DNA of 64,000 nt from Paracoccus luteus (GTDB lineage: Bacteria > Pseudomonadota > Alphaproteobacteria > Rhodobacterales > Rhodobacteraceae), in contig NZ_SDEA01000011.1 in NCBI RefSeq assembly GCF_004522155.1, positions 32,646 to 96,645 of the forward strand, given 5' to 3'. Positions 54,411 through 64,000 of the stretch are shown piece by piece (positions within the stretch are counted from its first letter, which is position 1; each line of letters begins with the position of its first letter). The position numbers were made by a program, and so were the translations under genes. The notes under the pieces were generated by a model. It saw nothing but the letters and a program-made list of their open reading frames with translations, had not been told where the DNA came from and searched no databases.

Positions 54411-56939
54411 ATGAGGCTGGCGCATGTGATCCGTTTCGTTCTGAACTTTCTGGGCGCGATCTTTTCGTGGTTCGTCACCGCGGCGGCGTTCATCGCGCTG
54501 ACCTTGGGCGGCATCTTCTGGATCTATTCGCGCGACCTGCCCAGTCATCAGGAACTGGCGAACTATGCGCCCAAGACGATCAGCCGCATCTATTCCGGCG
54601 AAGGCAAGCTGATCGACGAGTTCGCCGAGGAACGCCGCATCTTCGTCCCGGTCGAAGAGATTCCCGACGTGGTCAAGCAGGCCTTCATCTCGGCCGAGGA
54701 CAAGAACTTCTATACCCACCGCGGCTATGACCCGCGCGGCATGATGGGCGCGCTGGTGCAGGCGGTCCGCTCGCGGGGCGAATCCGTGCGCGGCGCATCG
54801 ACCATCACCCAGCAGGTGATGAAGAACTTCAAGCTGTCGTCGGACCGCACCGCCGAGCGCAAGGTCAAGGAGCTGATCCTGGCCACCCGGCTGGAAAAGT
54901 CGCTGACCAAGGACCAGATCCTTGAGCTGTATCTGAACGAGATCTTCCTGGGCCAGAACAGCGCGGGCGTCGCCGCGGCCGCGCAGACCTATTTCAACAA
55001 GGCGTTGTCGGAACTGGCCCCGCACGAGGCCGCGACCTTGGCGGCGATGCCGCAGGCGCCCTCGCGCTCGCTCGTGCGCGACAAGGACCGGGTGACCGAG
55101 CGGCGCAACTATGTCCTGCGCGAGATGTGGCAGAACGGCTATCTGGACGAGGCGACGTTCCGCGCCGAGGCGGCGCAGCCGCTGCGGTCGGTCCAGAACG
55201 GCGACTTCCCGTCCTTCCGCGACAGCCTGCCGCCGCGCGACTATTTCACCGACGAGATCAGGCGCCAGCTGTCCGCCCAGTTCGGCGAGGACCAGTTCTA
55301 TGGCGGCGGCCTTTCCATCCGCGCCACGGTCGAGCCGCAGTTGCAGCAGGTCGCGGCCAAGGCGCTGCAGGACGCGCTGGAAAACTATGACCGGGGGCTG
55401 GGGCTGTGGCGCGGTTCCGGGCAGACGATTCCGGCCGACCAGCTTGGCGACGAAAAGCTGTGGCGCGCCGCGCTGGGCAAGGCGCAGGTGCCGCGCGACG
55501 TCGAGGGCTGGCACCCGGCCGTCGTGCTGGACGTCGGCGACACCGACGCGCGCATCGGCATCGAGGACGTCCCCGAGGACGAGGACGGCCACTGGATCCC
55601 CGCCAAGGACGTGCAATGGGCGCGCAAGCTGATGCCGGGGCGCGAGCGCGCGCCGCAGGCCCGCGTCGCGGGCGACCTTTTGGCGGTCGGCGACGTCGTG
55701 CTGGTGCGGCAGATGACCGACGACGCCACCGGCGCGTTCATCCGCTGGACGCTGCGGCAGGTGCCCGCGATCCAGGGCGGGTTCATGGCGATGGACGTGA
55801 ACACCGGCCGCGTCTATGCGATGCAGGGCGGGTTTTCCTATCAGTCGTCGGTGTTCAACCGCGCGACGCAGGCCCGGCGCCAGCCGGGGTCGTCGTTCAA
55901 GCCCTTTGTCTATGCGGCGGCGCTGGACAGCGGCTATACCCCCGCGACCATCGTCGCGGACGAGCCGATCACCGTGAACACGCCGCAGGGGCTGTGGACG
56001 CCCAAGAACGCGGGCGGCGGGTTTTATGGCCCGACGCCGCTGCGCACGGGGATCGAGCAGTCGCGCAACCTGATGACCATCCGCATCGCGCAGGACATCG
56101 GCATGGACACGGTCGCGCGCTATGCCGAACGCTTCGGCGTCTATGACAAGCTGGACCCGTTCCTGGCCAACAGCCTTGGCGCGCAGGAAACCACGCTGTT
56201 CAAGATGGTCGCGGCCTATGCCATGTTCGCCAACGGCGGCGAGCGGGTGGAACCGACGCTGGTGGACCGCGTGCAGGACCGCCGCGGCCGCACCGTTTAT
56301 CGCCACGACCAGCGCGTGTGCGAGACCTGCGACCAGCCCGCGCTGCCCGCCGGGCAGGCGCCGCTGATCGCGTCGGACCGCGAACGGGTGATGGACGCGA
56401 TCACCGCCTATCAGCTGACCTCGATGATGGAAGGCGTGGTCAAGCGCGGATCGGGCCGGGGGGTCAAGCTGGACGTGCCGGTCGCGGGCAAGACGGGGAC
56501 CACGAACGACGCCAAGGACGTGTGGTTCGTGGGCTTCACCTCGAACATCGTCGCCGGGTGCTATCTGGGCCATGACCAGCCGCGATCGCTGGGCGAGAAC
56601 GCCTTTGGCGGGACGCTGTGCGTGCCGGTGTTCAACGCCTTCATGCGCCAGGCGGTCAAGCAGTATGGCGGCAGCGCGTTCCGCGTCCCGCCCGGCGGCC
56701 ATTTCGTCGACATCTCCTATGGCAAGGGCACCATCGCCGAATATTTCCGCGACGGCACCGACGCAGGCAGCATGCTGCACGTGGTGGACGGCGGCTTTGG
56801 CCGGGTGGAGCTGCCGGGGCTGCGGGGCAACGACGTGACCAACACCCGCGCCAAGTCGGTCACGACCTCGACCGGGCGGCAGAAGGTCATTCCGAAAAAA
56901 GCCGATTTCGGCACCATGAGCTCGGGCGGGCTGTATTGA
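54411..56939 (+). CDS. mrcA: penicillin-binding protein 1A
   Basis: 842-residue bifunctional peptidoglycan synthase in the inner membrane. One N-terminal membrane helix (about residues 5-38), a GT51 glycosyltransferase domain (catalytic Glu in [15 protein letters not shown], then [12 protein letters not shown]), an OB-like insert (about 360-460) and a transpeptidase domain with the serine in [14 protein letters not shown] in EQSRNLM and [14 protein letters not shown] Cys pair in VCETCDQP lies in the transpeptidase region. Start ATG at 54411 is fixed by the promoter. Confidence 0.95.
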   Translation: MRLAHVIRFVLNFLGAIFSWFVTAAAFIALTLGGIFWIYSRDLPSHQELANYAPKTISRIYSGEGKLIDEFAEERRIFVPVEEIPDVVKQAFISAEDKNFYTHRGYDPRGMMGALVQAVRSRGESVRGASTITQQVMKNFKLSSDRTAERKVKELILATRLEKSLTKDQILELYLNEIFLGQNSAGVAAAAQTYFNKALSELAPHEAATLAAMPQAPSRSLVRDKDRVTERRNYVLREMWQNGYLDEATFRAEAAQPLRSVQNGDFPSFRDSLPPRDYFTDEIRRQLSAQFGEDQFYGGGLSIRATVEPQLQQVAAKALQDALENYDRGLGLWRGSGQTIPADQLGDEKLWRAALGKAQVPRDVEGWHPAVVLDVGDTDARIGIEDVPEDEDGHWIPAKDVQWARKLMPGRERAPQARVAGDLLAVGDVVLVRQMTDDATGAFIRWTLRQVPAIQGGFMAMDVNTGRVYAMQGGFSYQSSVFNRATQARRQPGSSFKPFVYAAALDSGYTPATIVADEPITVNTPQGLWTPKNAGGGFYGPTPLRTGIEQSRNLMTIRIAQDIGMDTVARYAERFGVYDKLDPFLANSLGAQETTLFKMVAAYAMFANGGERVEPTLVDRVQDRRGRTVYRHDQRVCETCDQPALPAGQAPLIASDRERVMDAITAYQLTSMMEGVVKRGSGRGVKLDVPVAGKTGTTNDAKDVWFVGFTSNIVAGCYLGHDQPRSLGENAFGGTLCVPVFNAFMRQAVKQYGGSAFRVPPGGHFVDISYGKGTIAEYFRDGTDAGSMLHVVDGGFGRVELPGLRGNDVTNTRAKSVTTSTGRQKVIPKKADFGTMSSGGLY

Positions 56940-57064
56940 CGCCAAGGCGCGGCGCTTGTGCGCCGGGCTGCCCCGCGCTATCACCCGCTGCCGACGCGGC
57001 CGGCCGCCTTTGCCTGCGGCCGTCCGGCGTCTTGCGCCGAACCGACCCGCCGAAAGGACGCCCG

Positions 57065-58192
57065 ATGCGCGCCGAAACACAGGCCACCGCCGACACGATC
57101 CGCAAATCCCTGCGCCTGCTGGCGCAGCGGTTGGACTGGGACACCGCGCCCCACCGGCTGGAGGAGATGAACGCGATGATCGAGGACGGCGATTTGTGGT
57201 CGGACCCGGCCCGCGCGCAAAAGCTGATGCGCGACCGCCAGATGCTGTCCGACGCCATCGACACCTATCGCCGCATCGACCGCGACCTGGGCGACAACCT
57301 GGACCTGATCGAACTGGGCGAGGCCGAGGGCGACGCCGAGATCGTGGCCGACGCCGAGGCCTCGCTGAAGTCGCTGGCCGCGCTGGCCGCGCAGAAGGAA
57401 CTGGAGGCGCTGCTGAACGGAGAGGCGGACGGCAACGACACCTTTGTCGAGATCAACGCGGGCGCGGGCGGCACCGAAAGCTGCGACTGGGCGTCGATGC
57501 TGGCGCGCATGTATGTCCGCTGGGCCGAGAAAAAGGGCTATTCCGTCGAGCTGCAGTCCGAGACGGGCGGGGACGAGGCGGGCATCCGGTCGGCCGCCTA
57601 CAAGATCAGCGGGCCGAACGCCTATGGCTGGCTGAAATCCGAATCGGGCGTGCACCGGCTGGTCCGCATCAGCCCCTATGACAGCGCGGCGCGGCGGCAC
57701 ACGTCGTTTTCGTCGGTCTGGGTCTATCCCGTGGTGGACGACAACATCGAGATCGACATCCCCGACCGCGACATCCGCATCGACACCTACCGGTCGTCGG
57801 GCGCGGGCGGGCAGCACGTGAACACCACCGACTCGGCCGTGCGGATCACCCACCTGCCGACGAACATCGTCGTCACCAGTTCCATGAAGTCGCAGCACCA
57901 GAACCGCGAGATCGCGATGAACGCCCTGCGCTCGCGCCTGTATCAGCTGGAACTGGACAAGCGGAACGCCGCGATCAACGCCGCCCACGACGCCAAGGGC
58001 GACGCCGGCTGGGGCAACCAGATCCGCAGCTATGTCCTGCAGCCCTATCAGATGGTCAAGGATCTGCGGACCGGGGTGGAAACCAGCGACACGCAGGGCG
58101 TGCTGGACGGCGATCTGGACGCCTTCATGGCGGCGACGCTGGCGATGGACGTGTCGGGCAAGTCGCGGGCCGAGGCAAACGCCGACGATTGA
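57065..58192 (+). CDS. prfB: peptide chain release factor 2
   Basis: 375-residue RF2 that ends translation at UGA and UAA. The peptidyl-hydrolysis motif is GAGGQHVN and the codon-recognition tripeptide is SPY ([15 protein letters not shown]) where E. coli has SPF. The whole gene is one open frame: the site aligned with the E. coli programmed frameshift reads TTG GAC (Leu-Asp, in QRLDWD) with no in-frame UGA, so the usual autoregulation is absent. Start ATG at 57065 follows GAAAGGAC. Confidence 0.97.
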   Translation: MRAETQATADTIRKSLRLLAQRLDWDTAPHRLEEMNAMIEDGDLWSDPARAQKLMRDRQMLSDAIDTYRRIDRDLGDNLDLIELGEAEGDAEIVADAEASLKSLAALAAQKELEALLNGEADGNDTFVEINAGAGGTESCDWASMLARMYVRWAEKKGYSVELQSETGGDEAGIRSAAYKISGPNAYGWLKSESGVHRLVRISPYDSAARRHTSFSSVWVYPVVDDNIEIDIPDRDIRIDTYRSSGAGGQHVNTTDSAVRITHLPTNIVVTSSMKSQHQNREIAMNALRSRLYQLELDKRNAAINAAHDAKGDAGWGNQIRSYVLQPYQMVKDLRTGVETSDTQGVLDGDLDAFMAATLAMDVSGKSRAEANADD

Positions 58193-58249
58193 ACCGGCGG
58201 TTCCGTCGGCCTGCGGGCAACGATCCGGCAAAGACAGGGGGTGCGGTCG

Positions 58250-59296
58250 ATGACGCGGATGCTGAACCTGGCCCTGCAGGGCGGCGGCGCGCATGGCGCC
58301 TTTGCATGGGGCGTCCTCGACCGCCTGCTGGAAGGCGACGAGATCGAAATCGCGGCGATCAGCGGCACCTCGGCGGGGGCGCTGAACGGGGCCGCGGTCA
58401 AGGCGGGGCTGGCCAGCGCGCCGGGCGCGGACGGGCGCCGCGCCGCGCGCGAAAACCTGGACCATGTCTGGTCGCAGGTGGGCCATGTCGGCGACGGGCG
58501 CATGGCGCGGTGGATGGCCTCGTCGCTGCCGGTGCCGCACGGCTGGGACCGCCTGGCCGAGATGCTGTCGCCCGCCGCGCTGCTGGAAAACCTGACGCGG
58601 GTCTTCAGCCCCTATGATTCGGGTCCGTTCTATTCCAACCCGCTGGCGCGGATCATCCGCCGCCTGCCGCATCCCGACCTGACCCGCGCGGGCGGGCCGC
58701 GGTTCTTTGTGACCGCGACGAACGTCCGCACCGGACGGGTGCGGATATTTTCGGGCGACGAGGTCACGCCCGAGGCGGTGATGGCCTCGGCCTGCCTGCC
58801 CACGATGTTCCGGGCGGTGGAAATCGCCGACCCCCTGACCGGCCGGGTCGAGGCGTTCTGGGACGGCGGCTATTCCGGCAACCCGGCGCTGTTCCCGCTG
58901 TTCCCGGCCGACCTGCCGCGCGACATCGTGATCGTCACCATCAACCCCCAGGAACGCGAGGGCGTGCCCCGCACACCCGTGCAGATCCAGGACCGGATCA
59001 ACGAGATCAGCTTCAATTCGTCGTTGCAGCGGGAATTGCGCGCGATCGCCTTCGTCAAGCGGCTGGCGGACGAGGGGCGGCTGGAAAGCCGCGCGATGAA
59101 AACCCCGCTGATCCACCTGATCTCGGACGAGGATCTGATGATCTCGCTGGGCAGCCGGACCAAGATCATGCCCGGCCCCGGCCTGTTGGCGCGGATGAAG
59201 GCCGCGGGCCGCGCGGCGGCGGACCGCTTTGTCGCGGGCGATCTGGCGAATGTGGGGCTGCGCGACTCGGTGGACCTGCGCGGCCTTTACGGCTGA
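58250..59296 (+). CDS. patatin-like phospholipase
   Basis: 348-residue serine lipid hydrolase with a Ser-Asp dyad. Oxyanion loop LQGGGAHGAFAWG (residues about 9-21), nucleophile GTSAG in ISGTSAGALNGAA, and the catalytic Asp in WDGGYSGNP. Start ATG at 58250 has AGGGGG 8 bases upstream; GTG at 58241 is an alternative. Lipid target unknown. Its tail overlaps the convergent DUF502 gene by 10 bp. Confidence 0.93.
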   Translation: MTRMLNLALQGGGAHGAFAWGVLDRLLEGDEIEIAAISGTSAGALNGAAVKAGLASAPGADGRRAARENLDHVWSQVGHVGDGRMARWMASSLPVPHGWDRLAEMLSPAALLENLTRVFSPYDSGPFYSNPLARIIRRLPHPDLTRAGGPRFFVTATNVRTGRVRIFSGDEVTPEAVMASACLPTMFRAVEIADPLTGRVEAFWDGGYSGNPALFPLFPADLPRDIVIVTINPQEREGVPRTPVQIQDRINEISFNSSLQRELRAIAFVKRLADEGRLESRAMKTPLIHLISDEDLMISLGSRTKIMPGPGLLARMKAAGRAAADRFVAGDLANVGLRDSVDLRGLYG

Positions 59297-59997
59297 CCTG
59301 CGGCACCCGCCTGCGGCGCGGGTGCTGCCGCCGGATAGACCAGCCCGCCCGAGATGATCAGCTTGGCCGCGTCCTCGACGCTCATCGCCAGGTAATGCAC
59401 GTCGGCTTCGGGGACATACAGCAGGAACCCCGAGGTCGGGTTTGGCGTCGTCGGCAGGAACACGGCCATGATCCGTTCGCCCTGCGGGCCGACGCCCGCC
59501 AGCTCTCCCTTGGCGGGGCCGGCGACAAAGCCCACGCCCCACAGCCCCTTGCGGGGGTATTCGATCAGGCAGGCGCGGTCGAACTTGGCGTCGCCCTGGC
59601 TCAGCAGGGTTTCGCTGATCTGCTTCAGCCCGCCATAGACCGACCGCACGATCGGCACCCGGTCCAGCAGGTTTTCCCCGGTGCGCAGCAGGCTGCGGCC
59701 GACATAACCCTTGACGAACCAGCCCACGATGACGGTGAACACCAGAAAGATGATGACGCCGACGCCGCGCGGGTTGATGCCCAGCCAGCGGTCGGGATGC
59801 CAGCGCGTCGGGACCATCGGCATGACCCAGCCGTCGACCCACCCGGTCAGCGTCCAGAACAGCCAGATGGTCAGCGCGATCGGCAGCATGACCGCCAGCC
59901 CGGTCAGGAACGAGGCGCGCAGCGTGCCGAAACGGCGGGGGCGGCGGGGCGGCTGGGGCGGGGCCTGCAGCGGAGGCAGGTTGTCGGGTTGTCGCAT
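59287..59997 (-). CDS. DUF502 family membrane protein
   Basis: 236-residue protein with two transmembrane helices (about residues 30-52 and 75-98) and a soluble C-terminal domain. Family features: FLTGLAVMLPIALTIWLFW, GRSLLRTGENLLDRVPIVRSVYGGLKQ, VAGPAKGEL-type loop and VFLPTTPNPTSGFLLYVPEADV. Start ATG at 59997; a longer GTG start at 60033 would overlap psuG. Function unknown. It is downstream of psuG on the same strand. Confidence 0.9.
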   Translation of the reverse strand: MRQPDNLPPLQAPPQPPRRPRRFGTLRASFLTGLAVMLPIALTIWLFWTLTGWVDGWVMPMVPTRWHPDRWLGINPRGVGVIIFLVFTVIVGWFVKGYVGRSLLRTGENLLDRVPIVRSVYGGLKQISETLLSQGDAKFDRACLIEYPRKGLWGVGFVAGPAKGELAGVGPQGERIMAVFLPTTPNPTSGFLLYVPEADVHYLAMSVEDAAKLIISGGLVYPAAAPAPQAGAAGQP

Positions 59998-60029
59998 GGC
60001 CGCACCGTCCTCCGGCGCGGGCCGGGCGG

Positions 60030-60944
60030 TCAAGCGCCTTTGGCCGCGATCCGCGCCGCCAGCCGGGCATTGTTGATGACAAGGGCGATATTGGCGTTCA
60101 GCGACTGACCGCCGGTCAGTTCGAACAGCCGCGACAGCAGGAAGGGTGTCACCGTCTTGGCGGCGATGCCCTGCGCGCGCGCCTCGTCCAGCGCCTGATC
60201 GACCAGCGGGATCATCCGCGCGCGCGGGATCTCGTCATCCTCGGGGATGGGGTTCACGACCAGTTGCCCGCCGGGCAGGCCAAGGGCGCGCCGCATCCGG
60301 GCGGCGGCGGCGATCTGGGCGGGATCGTCCAGCCGCAGCGGCGCGGACAGACCCGAATCGCGCGACCAGAACGCGGGCAGCGCGTCCTGCCCGACGGCGA
60401 TGACCGGCACGCCCAGCGTTTCCAGCAGTTCCAGCGTGCGCGGCAGGTCTAGGATCGCCTTGGCCCCGGCCGAGACGACGGTGACCGGCGTGCGCGCCAG
60501 TTCCTGCAGGTCGGCGCTGACGTCCATCGTCTGCTCGACCCCGCGATGGACGCCGCCGATGCCGCCGGTGGCAAAGACGCGGATGCCCGCCAGGTCGGCG
60601 CAGATCATCGTCGCGGCGACGGTCGTCGCGCCGGTGCGGCCGGTGGACAGCGCCACGGCCAGATCGGCGCGGCTCAGCTTCATCACCTGGTCCTGCGGCG
60701 TGCGCGCCAGCGCATCCAGCGTGGCGTCGTCCAGCCCGACGCGGATGCGGCCGGCCATGATCGCGATGGTGGCCGGGACAGCCCCCGCCTCGCGCACCGC
60801 ACCCTCGACCCGGCGGGCCACGTCGAGGTTCTGGGGGAACGGCATCCCGTGGGTGATGATGGTCGATTCCAGCGCCACGACGGGGCGGCCATCGTCCAGC
60901 GCATCGCGCACCTCGGGGGAAAGGTCGATCAGGTCGTGGGTCAT
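60030..60944 (-). CDS. psuG: pseudouridine-5'-phosphate glycosidase
   Basis: 304-residue enzyme that splits pseudouridine 5'-phosphate into uracil and ribose 5-phosphate. Family landmarks: VVALESTIITHGMPFPQN, KLSRADLAVALSTGRTGATTVAATM, FATGGIGGVHRG, DVSADLQEL, VVSAGAKAILDLPRTLE and the end VTPFLLSRLFELTGGQSLNANIALVINNA. The ATG overlaps the psuK stop (ATGA), so kinase and glycosidase are coupled, as in other bacteria that degrade pseudouridine from RNA turnover. Confidence 0.96.
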   Translation of the reverse strand: MTHDLIDLSPEVRDALDDGRPVVALESTIITHGMPFPQNLDVARRVEGAVREAGAVPATIAIMAGRIRVGLDDATLDALARTPQDQVMKLSRADLAVALSTGRTGATTVAATMICADLAGIRVFATGGIGGVHRGVEQTMDVSADLQELARTPVTVVSAGAKAILDLPRTLELLETLGVPVIAVGQDALPAFWSRDSGLSAPLRLDDPAQIAAAARMRRALGLPGGQLVVNPIPEDDEIPRARMIPLVDQALDEARAQGIAAKTVTPFLLSRLFELTGGQSLNANIALVINNARLAARIAAKGA

Positions 60945-61825
60945 GCGTCCGCTCCGGCGACATGGGCTGCGGCTGCGGCGACGGCGGCGTCCAGCGCCGC
61001 CTGACGGTCCGCGCCGCCGTGTTCGGCCACCAGATGCGCGGCCAGGAAGCAATCGCCCGCGCCGGTGACGCGGGCCACGGTGACGCGCGGCGGCGCGGCG
61101 GTCAACACCGGCCCGCCTGCGACCGCGCAGGCGGCGGGGCGGGGGCCGTCGGTGACCAGCACGCGCCCCGCGCCGCGGGCGGCCACCGCGGCGGCGGCGG
61201 CGGCGGCGTCGGGGCAGGGGCGGCCGGCCAGCGTCTCGGCCTCGGCCCGGTTCAGATACAGCGTGGCGCGGGGTCGGCCCAGAAGGGGCAGCAGCCGGTC
61301 GGCCTTGCCGGGGCTGGCGGGGACCACGCGCAGGTCGGCCGCGGCCAGCGCGGGATCGGCCGCGGCGGCGGCCAGCTGGTCGCGGGTCAGGTTTCCGTCC
61401 AGCACCACCGGCCCGGACCACGGCCGGTCGGGTGCGCCCAGCCGCCCGTCCGACAGCGCCGACCACACCGCGGCCCCCGCATGTTCCAGCGAATGGGCGT
61501 CTGCGATGGCGGCCACCAGCCCGCGGCTGTCCTCGACGGCCATATAGACGTCGGTCGGCCCCGCGCCGCGGGTCAGCCAGCCGGTCGCAACCCCCCGGGC
61601 CGCGATGGCGGCGGCCAGCGCGTCACCCTCGGCGTCGCGGCCGACGGCGCCCAGCACGGCGGCACGCCAGCCGCGCCGGGCCAGCGCCAGCGCCACGTTC
61701 AGCGCCACCCCGCCGGGCAGGTGCCGGATGCGGCCGGGCACGTCGTCGCCTGCGCTCATCGGGCCGGGGCTGCGGCCGATCACGTCCCACAGCACGGCGC
61801 CGATGCACAGGATCTGCGGTGTCAT
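60941..61825 (-). CDS. psuK: pseudouridine kinase (PfkB family)
   Basis: 294-residue ribokinase-like enzyme. The N-terminal glycine pair [15 protein letters not shown] and the C-terminal anion hole with catalytic Asp, VTGAGDCF, mark the PfkB family. Assignment to pseudouridine kinase rests on the 4 bp overlap with psuG. Its ATG overlaps the tyrS stop (ATGA). The protein is very Ala-rich, with an Ala run near residue 210 and at the end. Confidence 0.88.
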   Translation of the reverse strand: MTPQILCIGAVLWDVIGRSPGPMSAGDDVPGRIRHLPGGVALNVALALARRGWRAAVLGAVGRDAEGDALAAAIAARGVATGWLTRGAGPTDVYMAVEDSRGLVAAIADAHSLEHAGAAVWSALSDGRLGAPDRPWSGPVVLDGNLTRDQLAAAAADPALAAADLRVVPASPGKADRLLPLLGRPRATLYLNRAEAETLAGRPCPDAAAAAAAVAARGAGRVLVTDGPRPAACAVAGGPVLTAAPPRVTVARVTGAGDCFLAAHLVAEHGGADRQAALDAAVAAAAAHVAGADA

Positions 61826-63066
61826 GCCAACAGCAGCATGCGATGTTTCTTCTTGCCGACGCTGACCTTGATCCCGTCGCCGATCAGGTCCGCGTCCAGC
61901 ATCCGCTGGGGGTCGGTCACGGGATCGTTGTCCAGCCGCAGCCCGCCTTCGGCGATCAGGCGCTTGGCCTCTTTCCCCGACGGCGCGATGCCGGTGCGCA
62001 CCAGCATCTGCGCGACCGAGATGCCGTCCGCCGCCTCGGCCCGCGGCAGGGTCACGATTTCCAGATCGCCCCCCGCGCCGCCCTGTTCGAACACCGCGCG
62101 CGCGGTCGCCTGCGCCGACGCTGCGGCGTCAGGCCCGTGCAGCAGGGCCGTGACCTCGTTGGCCAGGATCACCTTGGCGTCGTTGATCCCGGACCCCGAC
62201 AGCGCGCCCAGCCGGTCGCATTCCGCCACCGGCAGTTCGGTATACAGCTTGAGGAACCGGCCCACGTCGGCGTCGGTGGTGTTGCGCCAGAACTGCCAGA
62301 ACTCATAGGGCGACAGCATCGCGCCGTTCAGCCACACCGCGCCGCCCGCCGACTTGCCCATCTTGCGCCCGTCGCTGGTGGTCAGCAGCGGGCTGGTCAG
62401 GCCCCAGACGGCGCCGTCCACGACGCGCCGGGTCAGGTCGATGCCGTTGACGATGTTGCCCCACTGGTCGGACCCGCCCATCTGCAGCCGGCAGCCGTGG
62501 CGGCGATACAGTTCAAGGAAATCATAGGCCTGCAGGATCATGTAGTTGAACTCCAGGAACGACAGGCTTTGTTCCCGGTCCAGCCGCGAGCGGACGGATT
62601 CGAAACTGAGCATCCGGTTGACGCTGAAATGCCGTCCGATGTCGCGCAGGAAATCCAGATAGTTGAGGTCGTCCAGCCATTCGGCGTTGTTCAGCATCAC
62701 CGCGCCGTCAGCGCCATAATCCAGATAGCGGGCAAAGACCTGCTGCATCCCGTCGATGTTCGACTGGATGGCGGCCGCGTCCAGCAGCGGCCGTTCCTCG
62801 GACCGGAAGCTGGGATCGCCGACCTTGGTGGTGCCGCCGCCCATCAGCGTGATGGGCCGGTTGCCGGTCTTCTGGAACCAGCGCAGCATCATGATGTTCA
62901 GCAGGTGGCCGACGTGCAGCGACGCCGCCGTCGCGTCATAGCCGATATAGGCCGTCACCGGACCCTGCGTCAGGGCCTGATCCAGCGCCTGCATGTCGGT
63001 GCAGTCGGCCAGATAGCCGCGCTCGACCATGACGGTCAGGAACTCGGACGTGGGGCGGTGGGTCAT
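61822..63066 (-). CDS. tyrS: tyrosyl-tRNA synthetase
   Basis: 414-residue class I synthetase charging tRNA-Tyr. HIGH-type motif HVGHL ([17 protein letters not shown]), tyrosine-site residues in [36 protein letters not shown]-type motif [14 protein letters not shown], and a C-terminal S4 domain ([20 protein letters not shown]). Start ATG at 63066 has AAAGGAAAAC upstream; the longer frame lies across the promoter. It heads the tyrS-psuK-psuG operon. Confidence 0.97.
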   Translation of the reverse strand: MTHRPTSEFLTVMVERGYLADCTDMQALDQALTQGPVTAYIGYDATAASLHVGHLLNIMMLRWFQKTGNRPITLMGGGTTKVGDPSFRSEERPLLDAAAIQSNIDGMQQVFARYLDYGADGAVMLNNAEWLDDLNYLDFLRDIGRHFSVNRMLSFESVRSRLDREQSLSFLEFNYMILQAYDFLELYRRHGCRLQMGGSDQWGNIVNGIDLTRRVVDGAVWGLTSPLLTTSDGRKMGKSAGGAVWLNGAMLSPYEFWQFWRNTTDADVGRFLKLYTELPVAECDRLGALSGSGINDAKVILANEVTALLHGPDAAASAQATARAVFEQGGAGGDLEIVTLPRAEAADGISVAQMLVRTGIAPSGKEAKRLIAEGGLRLDNDPVTDPQRMLDADLIGDGIKVSVGKKKHRMLLLA

Positions 63067-63091
63067 CGGCGTTTTCCTTTTTCTCTGCGTG

Positions 63092-63120
63092 CCTATACAG
63101 CCAGCCGGGTGCAAGGAAAA
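63092..63120 (-). promoter_or_regulatory. candidate promoter of tyrS operon
   Basis: Read on the minus strand: TTTTCC, 17-base spacer, TATAGG, ending 26 bp before the tyrS ATG. The -10 box is good (4 of 6), the -35 weak. Confidence 0.4.
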
Positions 63121-63139
63121 GCGAGGCGGAGGCGGGCGG

Positions 63140-64000
63140 ATGCTGGTCCTGGGGATGATGTCGGGCACCTCGCTGGACGGGGTGGACGCAGCGGTGCTGG
63201 ACACCGACGGCGAGACGATCGCGGGCTTTGGCCGCACCGGCTTTCGCCCGTATTCCCCGGCTGAAACGGACGTGCTGCACGCAGCACTTGGCCGCTGGCC
63301 GGGGCAGCCCGGCGTGGACCGCGCGGCGGCGCTGTCGGTGGACAGCCACGCCGCGCTTGCCGCCGATTTCCCCGACGCCGCGCTGATCGGCTATCACGGG
63401 CAGACGCTGGCCCACGACCCGGCGGCGGGGCGCACCCATCAGGCCGGGCAGGGCTGGCGGCTGGCCCGCGCGACCAGGTGCCGGGTGGTCTGGGATTTCA
63501 GGGCCGCCGACATGGCGCAGGGCGGCGAGGGCGCGCCGCTGGCCCCGTTCTTTCACCACGCGCTGGCCCGCTGGGCGGTGGCGCAGGGGCGGCTGGACGC
63601 CGCGCCGGTCGCGTTCCTGAACATGGGCGGGGTCGGCAACCTGACATGGTGCGACCCGCGCATCGCCGCGCCGCAGGACGCCTGCGTGGCGTTCGACACG
63701 GGACCGGCGAACGCGCCGCTGAACGATCTGATGCGGGCGCGGCGCGGGCTGGCGCGGGACGAGGGCGGCGCGCTGGCCGCGTCGGGCGTCGTCCGCGAAA
63801 GCGTCGTCGCGGATTTCCTGCGCCACCCGTTCCTTGCGCGCCCCGCGCCCAAGTCGCTGGACCGCGACGCCTTTGCAGGCCTGGGCGCGGCTGTCGCGCA
63901 GATGGACGACGCGGACGCCGCGGCGACGCTGACCCATGCCGCGGCGGCGGCGGTCGCGGCGGGGCTGGCGCTGCTGCCCGACCGGCCTGCCCGCATCCTG
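63140..64000 (+). CDS. anmK: anhydro-N-acetylmuramic acid kinase (3' truncated)
   Basis: First 287 codons of the kinase that converts recycled 1,6-anhydro-MurNAc to MurNAc 6-phosphate in cell-wall recycling; the frame is open to the window end. Landmarks: the N-terminal phosphate loop [66 protein letters not shown] and [14 protein letters not shown]. Family length is about 365 residues, so roughly 80 codons are missing. ATG at 63140 follows GGAGGCGG. Divergent from tyrS. Confidence 0.95.
   Translation, partial: MLVLGMMSGTSLDGVDAAVLDTDGETIAGFGRTGFRPYSPAETDVLHAALGRWPGQPGVDRAAALSVDSHAALAADFPDAALIGYHGQTLAHDPAAGRTHQAGQGWRLARATRCRVVWDFRAADMAQGGEGAPLAPFFHHALARWAVAQGRLDAAPVAFLNMGGVGNLTWCDPRIAAPQDACVAFDTGPANAPLNDLMRARRGLARDEGGALAASGVVRESVVADFLRHPFLARPAPKSLDRDAFAGLGAAVAQMDDADAAATLTHAAAAAVAAGLALLPDRPARIL

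Overview
The window is high-GC, tightly packed chromosomal DNA from an alphaproteobacterium of the Rhodobacteraceae, most like Paracoccus. The evidence is the gene content and order: hemA, a RodZ-like gene and ispG in a row; aerobic cobaltochelatase cobS/cobT; a Paracoccus-type sox cluster; a SUV3-like helicase followed by an S4 protein, ferredoxin and carD; and a PIN protein of the kind annotated RSP_2648 in Rhodobacter. I saw no tRNA, rRNA, CRISPR array, transposase, prophage or replication origin.

Layout. 1-1327: end of a LolC/E permease plus LolD (lipoprotein release). 1308-3620: a small conserved protein, a ChaC-like cyclotransferase and a DUF808 membrane protein, all minus strand. 3791-8430: cobS and cobT (cobalt insertion for B12), separated by a low-GC nuclease-like gene, an FMN reductase and a secreted protein. 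8532-14959: glycosyltransferase, aminopeptidase P, D-2-hydroxyacid dehydrogenase, GH25 lysozyme lipoprotein and CPBP protease. 15080-23446: aspS, a DUF1800/DUF1501 pair, alaS, DUF1330 and a class II amidotransferase. 23663-29266: RlmI-like methyltransferase, PIN protein, then zwf-pgl-pgi (hexose phosphate entry to the Entner-Doudoroff and pentose phosphate routes). 29665-36225: lysophospholipase-like hydrolase, SCP2 protein, TPR protein, SUV3-like helicase, S4 protein, ferredoxin and DUF302 protein.

36251-44536 is a compact thiosulfate-oxidation (Sox) cluster: soxS on the minus strand, soxV-W-X-Y-Z-A-B and a SoxH-like hydrolase on the plus strand, and a SoxT-like YeeE/YedE transporter facing back. 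SoxXA, SoxYZ and SoxB form the periplasmic core; SoxS, SoxV and SoxW keep its thiols reduced. SoxR and SoxCDEFG are not here. 44854-50902: carD, an M20 peptidase, hemA (with an FNR-type box), a RodZ-like protein and ispG. 50976-59997: DsbA-like protein, aminotransferase, AmiC-type amidase, PBP1A, RF2, patatin and DUF502. 60030-63066: the tightly overlapped operon tyrS-psuK-psuG (minus). The window ends inside anmK.

The most unusual signal is structural. At three convergent gene junctions (pgi/hydrolase, fdxA/DUF302, carD/M20) the 3' tail of one or both genes, and the terminator hairpin where one is clear, occurs twice in tandem with a period of about 78-95 bp, leaving decayed gene-tail remnants. 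Two of the three bracket the sox cluster. I found no clearly new multi-gene system.
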